Positions 1-5,424 of a stretch of DNA of 6,070 nt are shown here, in pieces. The notes beneath the pieces are model-generated. The model did not search any database, was not told the origin of the DNA, and saw only the letters and a list, made by a program, of their open reading frames with translations. Position numbers and translations under genes: made by a program. This DNA is from Actinomycetota bacterium (GTDB taxonomy: Bacteria; Actinomycetota; Actinomycetes; Actinomycetales; Microbacteriaceae): positions 1-6,070 of the forward strand of contig WLGC01000052.1 in assembly GCA_009703465.1 (NCBI GenBank), written 5' to 3'. Position 1 is the first letter of the stretch, and each line of letters begins with the position of its first letter.

Positions 1-814
1 GTGGGTCATTACCGCCGAGAGTTTTTCTTCCAGACCAAAGCGGCATTTGCTCAAGCGTGATACCCATAGCCTTGGCTGTGTTTCGGCCAAGGTGCTGATC
101 TGGAAAGAATAGAACTCGCTGGCCTCTTTCAAAAGCCCACTTTAAAACAACTTCAGCATTTGACGATGTGCAAACAATGCCGCCGTTTTCGCCACAGAAA
201 CTCTTTAGCGCAGCAGATGAGTTCATGTAGGTAACTGGAATGACTGGCATGCGTCCATCGGCGTCTGGCTGGTTCCCAAAAAGCTCGGTCAATTCATCCC
301 AGCACTGGGCTACAGAGTCGGTGTCTGCCATATCAGCCATTGAGCAACCGGCGGCAAGGTTCGGCAAGATTACTGATTGGTTATCACCAGAGAGAATGTC
401 GGCTGTCTCTGCCATGAAGTGCACACCGCAAAAAACAATTGCTTCTGCCTCAGGGTGAGCCTTTGCAGCGTTGGCTAGCTGAAATGAGTCGCCAAGGTAG
501 TCAGCGTGCTGAACAACTTCTTCTCGTTGATAGAAGTGACCGAGAATCACTACCTTGTCGCCAAGAATTTCTTTAGCAGACCTAATGCGTTCGTGCAGCT
601 CTTCATCGGTTGCAGTTTTGTATTCATCTGGCAGCGCACCTTGCTTAGGGGAGTTGCTCGGTATTTGATCCTCACTTGAGGCGCCAGGTCCATAGGCGAT
701 AGGTGCGCCGTCAAATTCCCAAGGACCCTTTGCTAAAGAAGTGCTGCAAGTTGTCTCTGCAGATTTTCCTTTAACAATTAGTTGAATTCTTTGGTTGACC
801 GATGCTGTGGTCAT
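1..814 (-). CDS. nadA: Quinolinate synthase NadA, 3' end cut by window
   Basis: Cytoplasmic [4Fe-4S] enzyme that condenses iminoaspartate with dihydroxyacetone phosphate to give quinolinate in de novo NAD synthesis. I translated an open frame of 271 codons from the ATG at 814 to the window edge with no stop. Family motifs are clear: GHFYQREEV (residues 92-100), FCGVHFMAETA (128-138) with presumed cluster ligand Cys129, LPNLAAGCSMADMA (150-163), MNSSAA (197-202), CTSSNA (215-220) with presumed ligand Cys215, and FFPDQHLGRNTA (236-247). The third cluster cysteine lies in the missing C-terminus. Actinobacterial NadA is usually about 430 residues, so roughly 160 are outside. The first 60 or so residues (including LAKGPWEFDG at 28-37) look like the usual actinobacterial extension. 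The start codon overlaps the nrtR stop (ATGA), implying co-transcription and translational coupling. Identification is by recognised motifs, not a search. Confidence 0.97.
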   Translation of the reverse strand, partial: MTTASVNQRIQLIVKGKSAETTCSTSLAKGPWEFDGAPIAYGPGASSEDQIPSNSPKQGALPDEYKTATDEELHERIRSAKEILGDKVVILGHFYQREEVVQHADYLGDSFQLANAAKAHPEAEAIVFCGVHFMAETADILSGDNQSVILPNLAAGCSMADMADTDSVAQCWDELTELFGNQPDADGRMPVIPVTYMNSSAALKSFCGENGGIVCTSSNAEVVLKWAFERGQRVLFFPDQHLGRNTAKAMGITLEQMPLWSGRKTLGGNDP

Positions 815-1530
815 TTTCTTTCTCCTGTGTTGAGTGGGCCTTGGTCGGTTAGGTCGATGCTTGAGTCATATCGATAAAGTTTTGGGGGTCGATGCCTGGT
901 TCCCTCAAGACGTTCACTTGTTGCAACGACTGCACCATTTCCTTGAACCATTCGGCGAAAGTTTCCCGGATCAAGAGCACGACCGAGAACCGCCTCATAG
1001 ACCTCGCGCAATTGCGCCAAAGTAAATCGCTCACCAAGAAAACCGTGAGCTAATCTGCTGTATTCAAGTTTGTTTCTAAGTCGCCATAGTGCGTACTCAA
1101 CAATCAAACTGTGATCAAAAGCAAGTGGATCTAACTGGTCCGCCCAGAACCATTGGACATTTTCACCTTCAACAGCTTCGGCTGCTTCTTCGCTACCGAC
1201 AAGTGCCCAATAAACAATTGAAACAACTCGATCTTCAGCAAGATCATTTGGTGACCGATCAAGATTCCCAAAAGCGTAAAGCTGTTCAAGATAGCGAGGG
1301 TGAAGACCAGTAGTTTCAAGTAGGTTTCGAGAAGCAGCCGTTGCTAAATCCTCATTCATTGAAAGCGGTCCACCCGGAAGAGCCCAGAGGCCAAGATATG
1401 GTTTCTTGATTCTTCTTACCAACGCAATGGCTAGTTGCATTGCTCCAGCTTGATTTGGCCGCAGAGTAAAAATTACTGTCGAAACAGCAAGAGTGGGAAC
1501 ACCAGAATCAGCGCTTGCCAATTTAGACAC
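811..1530 (-). CDS. nrtR: NrtR-type Nudix/winged-helix repressor of NAD synthesis
   Basis: Predicted 239-residue regulator: a Nudix domain (about residues 12-140) joined to a C-terminal winged-helix domain (about 158-222, with FTLAQLREVYEAVLG at 169-183 and RHRPPKLYRYD near the end), the arrangement of NrtR proteins. Known NrtR proteins repress NAD genes and respond to ADP-ribose-type ligands. The Nudix box (54-76) keeps the leading Gly54, Glu60, Arg68, Glu72 and Gly75, but the expected REUxEE core reads RNLLET, so two of the usual catalytic acidic positions are Asn and Thr. This fits a ligand sensor more than a hydrolase. The frame stays open back to an ATG at 1614, but I chose the GTG at 1530: GGGAAGGAG sits 5 bases upstream, the Nudix fold begins just after it, the length suits the family, and the upstream part contains palindromic operators. 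The adjoining nadA supports the assignment. The alternative, a Nudix hydrolase, is less likely. Confidence 0.9.
   Translation of the reverse strand: MSKLASADSGVPTLAVSTVIFTLRPNQAGAMQLAIALVRRIKKPYLGLWALPGGPLSMNEDLATAASRNLLETTGLHPRYLEQLYAFGNLDRSPNDLAEDRVVSIVYWALVGSEEAAEAVEGENVQWFWADQLDPLAFDHSLIVEYALWRLRNKLEYSRLAHGFLGERFTLAQLREVYEAVLGRALDPGNFRRMVQGNGAVVATSERLEGTRHRPPKLYRYDSSIDLTDQGPLNTGERK
822..826 (-). promoter_or_regulatory. Ribosome binding site of nadA
   Basis: AGGAG lies 7 bases before the nadA ATG, inside the last codons of nrtR. It supports the start at 814 and re-initiation by ribosomes finishing nrtR. Confidence 0.75.
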
Positions 1531-1535
1531 TGCAG

Positions 1536-1544
1536 CTCCTTCCC
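1536..1544 (-). promoter_or_regulatory. Strong ribosome binding site deciding the nrtR GTG start
   Basis: GGGAAGGAG is followed by CTGCA and then GTG at 1530. It is the best Shine-Dalgarno sequence in this part of the window. No comparable site can be judged for the upstream ATG at 1614, which would place the operators and the candidate promoter inside the coding region. Confidence 0.75.
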
Positions 1545-1558
1545 ATAAATGCCGACTA

Positions 1559-1575
1559 AAAGTCAAAGAGACTTT
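1559..1575 (-). promoter_or_regulatory. Candidate NrtR operator, promoter-proximal copy
   Basis: Perfect inverted repeat with 6-base arms, AAAGTC-TCTTT-GACTTT on the minus strand. Its core AGTC-N5-GACT is the same as in the copy at 1593-1605 (11 of 13 core bases identical). It overlaps the candidate -10 hexamer and the expected transcription start, a position suited to repression. Assignment to NrtR is inferred from location and from the duplicate site; I have not compared it with a curated motif. Confidence 0.65.
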
Positions 1576-1598
1576 ATCTAGGGTCATCTTACAGTCAA
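1571..1598 (-). promoter_or_regulatory. Candidate promoter of nrtR-nadA
   Basis: A -35 hexamer TTGACT (1598-1593) and a -10 hexamer TAAAGT (1576-1571, matching the actinobacterial TAnnnT form) are 16 bases apart. The -35 box is formed by the downstream half of the 1593-1605 palindrome, and the -10 box overlaps the other palindrome. Transcription would begin near 1564, leaving a leader of about 34 bases with the ribosome binding site at 1544-1536. Predicted by eye only. Confidence 0.5.
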
Positions 1599-1605
1599 AA
1601 TGACT
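1593..1605 (-). promoter_or_regulatory. Candidate NrtR operator, upstream copy
   Basis: Palindrome AGTC-ATTTT-GACT on the minus strand (arms AGTCA/TGACT around TTT). Its centre is 32 bp, about three helical turns, from the centre of the second copy, so two dimers could bind on the same face of the DNA. It covers the candidate -35 box. It also lies 73 bp upstream of the divergent SprT-like gene, so an effect on that gene cannot be excluded. Confidence 0.65.
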
Positions 1606-1631
1606 CTTACTCAACTTGATGAAACCGGCTT

Positions 1632-1677
1632 TTGGCTCAGTCCCGGGCTAAATCCCTGGGGTTAGCCTTGAAGCCAA
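1632..1677. repeat. Nested inverted repeat directly before the SprT-like gene
   Basis: An outer pair of arms, TTGGCT (1632-1637) and AGCCAA (1672-1677), encloses an inner pair, GGCTAA (1646-1651) and TTAGCC (1662-1667). The inner loop is 10 bases. The outer right arm ends at the base before the ATG of the + strand gene. It could form a hairpin in a leader transcript or be a binding site; it lacks a U-tract, so it is not a convincing terminator. Function unknown. Confidence 0.4.
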
Positions 1678-2361
1678 ATGAGTTTTCAGGATGAATTGCT
1701 GGCCCCGCTGCTAAATGATGAGGCTGCCCTGATTGCCATGCTGGCAAAGAACTTTGACCAGCGGGACCAAGAGGTAATCAAGACCGTGGTTGAAATAGAT
1801 GACCTGCCAACAATTGCCAGGCTGGAAAATGTCGGCTTTCAAATTGGCCGAGCTTTTAGCAAAGGTAAAAAACGATACTTGAGACTAAGTTGTGATCGTT
1901 ATGACTACGTTCGCTTAATGGCCGAGGCCAAGATGGCCGAGCATTTGGACTTGAACGAGTGGTCATTCGGTTTTGATAGTGCAAAACGAAGAGCCGGTCT
2001 TTGCAACTACACCGATAAGGAGATTTCTGTTTCTAGACACATGGTTGATATCCATAACATGGATGAAACGCTACAGGTTGTTCTACACGAAATAGCACAT
2101 GCTCTGGCTGGAAAAAATGCGGGACACACAAAAAAATGGCTCAAGGTTGCAAAGTCAATTGGTTATCGCAACGAGGAATTTACCGGCAACGAAATTGCGG
2201 TTGAAACTGCCACCTGGATTGGCGCCTGCCCAAATGGCCACCGTCACTATCGTTACCGCAGGCCAACAAGAATGCTCAGTTGTTCGATTTGTTCACCGGG
2301 CTTTAGTGCTAGAAATTTAATTCGTTGGCGTCACCGCGACGAAGTGCTACCCAACTTTTGA
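1678..2361 (+). CDS. SprT-like zinc metalloprotease domain protein
   Basis: A 227-residue soluble protein of the SprT-like family. The core runs from about residue 78 to 182, with WSFGFDSAKRRAGLC (95-109) and the gluzincin motif HEIAH (137-141): His137 and His141 are likely zinc ligands, Glu138 is catalytic, and His150 in AGH is the probable third ligand. A C-terminal zinc-ribbon-like part has Cys184, His188, Cys202 and Cys205. Eukaryotic relatives (SPRTN) cleave DNA-protein crosslinks; bacterial members are poorly characterised, so a substrate should not be assumed. The first 75 or so residues precede the usual domain and I do not recognise them; codon use there looks normal for coding sequence. 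I see no clear ribosome binding site at 1678, so a leaderless start or a later start (for example Met81) remains possible. It is transcribed divergently from nrtR, and its 3' end overlaps the convergent prenyltransferase gene by 15 bases. Confidence 0.85.
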   Translation: MSFQDELLAPLLNDEAALIAMLAKNFDQRDQEVIKTVVEIDDLPTIARLENVGFQIGRAFSKGKKRYLRLSCDRYDYVRLMAEAKMAEHLDLNEWSFGFDSAKRRAGLCNYTDKEISVSRHMVDIHNMDETLQVVLHEIAHALAGKNAGHTKKWLKVAKSIGYRNEEFTGNEIAVETATWIGACPNGHRHYRYRRPTRMLSCSICSPGFSARNLIRWRHRDEVLPNF

Positions 2362-3213
2362 GAATTCAATAACCAAAAGAGAAACTATGGCACCGGCAAA
2401 AAAGTTCAGCCAAATGAATTTCTTCCAACCGCGATTAGCTTTTTCGCAGGTTTCATCAGTGATGTTCCAAAATTGCCCAACGATAATTAGGTAGGGGATT
2501 GCGGCAACCGCTGCCCAAGTAGCAAGGCTTTGAGTAGTTAGAAGTAGCAGTCCGGCTAGTAGGTAGCTGGCCATGGCAAATCTAACTGTCAGACGGGCTC
2601 CAATAACAGTTGCTATGGAAGAAATTCCGCCAATTCGATCAGCCTTGACATCCTGGACAGCACCAAATGCATGAGAGGCAACTCCCCAAAGGGTGAAGGC
2701 AATGACAATTGTCAAAAGTGTGCTGTTCCAGGAATTCACTCCGGCCAGGCTTAAACCAAAAATCATCGGACCGACGAAGTGACTACTGGAAGTTAGTGAA
2801 TCAAGAAATGGTCGTTCTTTAAATCGCAATCCCTTGGCACTGTAGGCAATTACCGTAAACAGAACCAAATACAACCAGCCAGTTGAGGTGGAGGTACCTG
2901 CAAAGGTTAGGTAAGTCACAAAAGGAAAGCACAGCAACACCGATACTCGAACGGTAAGGCGATGCCACTTTGGATCCAGCAACGCTCCCTCGATGCCACC
3001 TTTTCTGGGGTTGTTTAGATCACTCTCATAATCAAAAACATCATTGATTCCATACATCAGCAGGTTGTAGGGAATTAAGAAAAACAGTGTGCCAATCCAA
3101 AGAGTGGCACTTAGCTCGCCGGTGGCTAACCAATAGGAAACAAAGAAAGGGTATGCGGTATTGACCCAGGAGATAGGCCTAGATGACCAAAAGAGTTGCT
3201 TGAGAGCCTCCAC
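2347..3213 (-). CDS. crtEb: UbiA-family lycopene elongase (CrtEb-like prenyltransferase)
   Basis: A 288-residue polytopic membrane protein of the UbiA superfamily, expected to transfer C5 dimethylallyl units to the ends of lycopene, giving C50 intermediates such as flavuxanthin. The first Asp-rich motif is NDVFDYESD (57-65) and the second is DVKAD (188-192); both bind Mg-diphosphate. YSAKGLRFKERPFLDS (124-139) is the conserved loop between them. Hydrophobic stretches recur along the whole chain, consistent with 7-9 membrane segments. The start is GTG at 3213, with AGAGGT a few bases upstream formed by the end of the cyclase gene, whose TAA stop is only 2 bases away. It is the last gene of the visible carotenoid operon. 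The location next to two small cyclase subunits argues for a carotenoid substrate over a quinone or chlorophyll-type one. Confidence 0.9.
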   Translation of the reverse strand: MEALKQLFWSSRPISWVNTAYPFFVSYWLATGELSATLWIGTLFFLIPYNLLMYGINDVFDYESDLNNPRKGGIEGALLDPKWHRLTVRVSVLLCFPFVTYLTFAGTSTSTGWLYLVLFTVIAYSAKGLRFKERPFLDSLTSSSHFVGPMIFGLSLAGVNSWNSTLLTIVIAFTLWGVASHAFGAVQDVKADRIGGISSIATVIGARLTVRFAMASYLLAGLLLLTTQSLATWAAVAAIPYLIIVGQFWNITDETCEKANRGWKKFIWLNFFAGAIVSLLVIEFSKVG

Positions 3214-3215
3214 TT

Positions 3216-3521
3216 TTACCTCTTTGATTTTTCTTGGTTATCAATACCAAAGACTTTGGAAAGAATAGCAACTAGCAGTGGGCCGGCTAAGGAGTAAGAG
3301 AAATCTTCAATCGGAGCTAAACCTATTTTTATACCTGATATGAGTTCCTCGTCGTAAGCAACTATTCCGGTGCCAATAATCAGATTGTCAAAAACGGCAG
3401 TGATTATCAGCAGTGCTCCGGTGGCCAACAAAATTGCCCGCCAAGGTAATTGCTTTCGCATGAACAGACCGATTACAAGAAGTGGAACTAGGAAAAAAAC
3501 ATTCATGACAAAGTAGGTCAT
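3216..3521 (-). CDS. crtYf: Lycopene cyclase domain subunit, CrtYf/CrtYd-like
   Basis: A 101-residue membrane protein with about three hydrophobic helices, one half of the actinobacterial heterodimeric carotenoid cyclase. TAVFDNLIIGTGIVAYDEEL (41-60) and GLAPIEDFSYSL (67-78) are family hallmarks; the PxED motif (Pro70, Glu72, Asp73) is the acidic site thought essential for cyclisation. It acts with the preceding subunit, which starts translation 4 bases before it (ATGA overlap). Whether the rings are epsilon (decaprenoxanthin), gamma (sarcinaxanthin) or beta (C.p. 450) cannot be told from these motifs. The symbol follows the Corynebacterium C50 cluster, chosen because the gene order matches. 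Confidence 0.87.
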   Translation of the reverse strand: MTYFVMNVFFLVPLLVIGLFMRKQLPWRAILLATGALLIITAVFDNLIIGTGIVAYDEELISGIKIGLAPIEDFSYSLAGPLLVAILSKVFGIDNQEKSKR

Positions 3522-3826
3522 TTTTTACCCACTTTTTCAAATGCCCTAAGTAGAAGCAGGGATGTGTAACTGAGAACAATCAAGAAGAAAATTTCTTCTA
3601 GCGGAAGTTCCTCGTAGACAAGAATCCCTGTTAGAAAAGGTGTGGTTCCTCGAAAAAATACACCGAGTTTTATTCCCACCACGTCCCAGGCGAGAAAGAA
3701 TAAAACCGGGATTGCAATCAGTAAAAAGTGTTTCTTTGATTTAGCAAAAGCCAACTTGTGGCGGTAATCAAGCAGGGCTAAGCCCAGGATTGATATAAGT
3801 AGTGCGCTTAGGTAGAAAAAGCTCAC
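3518..3826 (-). CDS. crtYe: Lycopene cyclase domain subunit, CrtYe/CrtYc-like
   Basis: A predicted 102-residue membrane protein and partner of the next subunit in the heterodimeric C40/C50 cyclase. The N-terminus FFYLSALLISILGLALLDYR (3-22) is a membrane helix ending in the typical LLDxR; AWDVVGIKLGVFF (46-58) and PLEEIFF (75-81, with acidic Glu77 and Glu78) are family motifs. The frame is open to an ATG at 3841, but the GTG at 3826 is favoured: GGAAGGGG lies 5 bases upstream, the helix begins at once, and GTGA then overlaps the crtI stop in the same style as the other junctions. The last codons overlap the crtYf start (ATGA). Confidence 0.87.
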   Translation of the reverse strand: MSFFYLSALLISILGLALLDYRHKLAFAKSKKHFLLIAIPVLFFLAWDVVGIKLGVFFRGTTPFLTGILVYEELPLEEIFFLIVLSYTSLLLLRAFEKVGKK

Positions 3827-5424
3827 TTGAGCCCCTTCCACCCATTCTCACCAATCGGGGTAATTTCATTAGCCAATGGACCAGCTGAGCGGTCGTCGAC
3901 TAGGAGCTTATAAATAAGCTCAGCACCGATAAGGCACATCGGTAATCCAATGCCTGGAATGGTGTGGTGGCCAGCGTAGTAAAGGCCCTTTACCTTCTTA
4001 CTGCGGTTGGTAGGCCTAAAGAATGCGCTCTGGCGAAGAGTGTGCGCCATGCCCAGTGCAGTGCCTGACCAGGCATTCATGTCATCGACAAAATCTTTTG
4101 GACCAATGGTTCTTCTAACAACAATTCGCTCGGCAAGATCTGGAATCTCGCACCAGTTGGAAATTTGCTCGATGATTTTGTCAGCAGCTGCCTCAAAGTC
4201 TGGATCACCCTTGCCATCAATTCCACCGCTACCAAGGGAAGGATCAGCAGCAATTGGAACTAGAACGAATAGATTTTCATAACCCTCCGGTGCAACACTT
4301 GAATCGGTGACACTTGGTGCGCAGATATAAAGCGAGGCTGGAGTAGGAATCTTGCTGGTGGCACCGGTTTTTCTCTTTTGCTTAGGGGTGCGGAAAACTT
4401 CTTCAAAGTTTTTGGCCCAGTCATCGGTGTACAAGAGTGTGTGGTGATCAAGTTGCGGAACTTTTCCCTTGACGCCGAGATACATAAGCATCGCTGAAGG
4501 GCCTGGAACTTTGTCTTCCCACCACTTAGCCGGCAGGGTCTGATCGTCTGGATTTAGAAGTGTGGTTTCAATGTGATGAAGGTCAGCGTTTCCGATGACG
4601 ACATCGGCCGGGTAGAAGATTTCACCAACATAAACTCCGGTAGCGCGGCCGTTGGAGGTGGCAATCTTGGTGACTTTTGAGTTGACCTTCACCTCAGCGC
4701 CGTGCTTTATGGCAAGGGCTTCGATGGATTCAATTATTTTGTAAAGCCCACCCATTGGATAGAAGACTCCAACATTCATATCCACGTGAGTCATCAGGTG
4801 ATACATGCTTGGAGTGTCATACGGTGAAGCACCCAGAAACACAGCTGGAAAGTTCAAGATTTTGCGAAGTCTGGCATCTTTTACATGTTTGCCAGCAAAT
4901 GAATCTAAAGAAGTAAGTAGGTGGCGAACAAAATTTGCCGCGCGAACCAACACCTCAGGCTTCACAAATGATTTTGCATTTTGAAAGTTTGTGTATAAAA
5001 AGTGCTTAATCGAGAGGTTGTAGGTATCTTCGGCTGAGTCGATGTAATCCTGTAGGCGCTTTCCGGCACCAGGCTCAATTTCATCAAAGAGTTTCTTGTT
5101 TAATTCCAAATCTTTACGAATCACCAGAGTTTCTTTATGGCCTTCGTTTCTGGTTTGGTATGCCGGGTCAAGTTGCACCAGGTTCAGTTGTTCTTTAGCA
5201 GTGGTTCCCATCAACTTAAAGAATTGCTCAAAGGCATCAGGCATTAGATACCAAGAAGGACCTAGGTCAAAGGTGAATCCATCTTTTTGCCAAAGCCCTG
5301 CCCGGCCGCCAACTCGCTCACGTGCTTCAAGCAGGGTCACTTTCATTCCAGCTTTAGCAAGAATTCCTGCGGTTGCAAGTCCTGCAATTCCGCCACCGAT
5401 AACTACTGCTGTTTTTTGACTCAT
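3823..5424 (-). CDS. crtI: Phytoene desaturase CrtI
   Basis: A 533-residue FAD-dependent, membrane-associated desaturase that converts 15-cis-phytoene to all-trans-lycopene in four steps. The N-terminal Rossmann motif GGGIAG (10-15), followed by Glu33 for the FAD ribose and RVGGRAG (37-43), binds the dinucleotide. The C-terminal signature GLYYAGHHTIPGIGLPM (480-496) completes the FAD and substrate site. Length is normal for actinobacterial CrtI and the frame is intact. The ATG at 5424 overlaps the crtB stop (ATGA), and its own stop overlaps the crtYe start. The enzyme family also includes CrtN- and CrtO-type proteins, but the flanking crtB and C50 genes favour lycopene formation. Confidence 0.96.
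   Translation of the reverse strand: MSQKTAVVIGGGIAGLATAGILAKAGMKVTLLEARERVGGRAGLWQKDGFTFDLGPSWYLMPDAFEQFFKLMGTTAKEQLNLVQLDPAYQTRNEGHKETLVIRKDLELNKKLFDEIEPGAGKRLQDYIDSAEDTYNLSIKHFLYTNFQNAKSFVKPEVLVRAANFVRHLLTSLDSFAGKHVKDARLRKILNFPAVFLGASPYDTPSMYHLMTHVDMNVGVFYPMGGLYKIIESIEALAIKHGAEVKVNSKVTKIATSNGRATGVYVGEIFYPADVVIGNADLHHIETTLLNPDDQTLPAKWWEDKVPGPSAMLMYLGVKGKVPQLDHHTLLYTDDWAKNFEEVFRTPKQKRKTGATSKIPTPASLYICAPSVTDSSVAPEGYENLFVLVPIAADPSLGSGGIDGKGDPDFEAAADKIIEQISNWCEIPDLAERIVVRRTIGPKDFVDDMNAWSGTALGMAHTLRQSAFFRPTNRSKKVKGLYYAGHHTIPGIGLPMCLIGAELIYKLLVDDRSAGPLANEITPIGENGWKGLK
3832..3839 (-). promoter_or_regulatory. Ribosome binding site deciding the crtYe start
   Basis: GGAAGGGG followed by CTCAA and GTG, located inside the last codons of crtI. 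It supports the GTG at 3826 over the ATG at 3841 and indicates coupling to crtI translation. Confidence 0.65.

Noticed and set aside
240..458. Open frame of 72 codons on the + strand
   Set aside because: It lies opposite nadA, which has unmistakable family motifs in the other strand; no ribosome binding site or recognisable product.
834..1319. Several short open frames on both strands within nrtR
   Set aside because: They are out of frame with the Nudix/winged-helix protein, low in complexity and without family resemblance.
1554..1557. Third AGTC half-site on the minus strand as a third operator
   Set aside because: The expected GACT partner at 5-base spacing is absent, so it is at most a half-site.
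1606..1677. Possible promoter for the SprT-like gene, e.g. TAGCCT at 1663-1668 as a -10 box
   Set aside because: No acceptable -35 at the right distance and the spacing to the ATG is not ideal for a leaderless start; too weak to annotate.
2099..2320. Second + strand frame within the SprT-like gene
   Set aside because: The HEIAH-bearing frame clearly codes here; this is its shadow.
3388..3579. Minus-strand frame spanning the two cyclase genes
   Set aside because: Out of frame with both lycopene cyclase subunits, whose PxE(E/D) motifs fix the true frames.
4007..4451. Open frames on both strands inside crtI
   Set aside because: crtI is intact and full length across this region; these are shadows.
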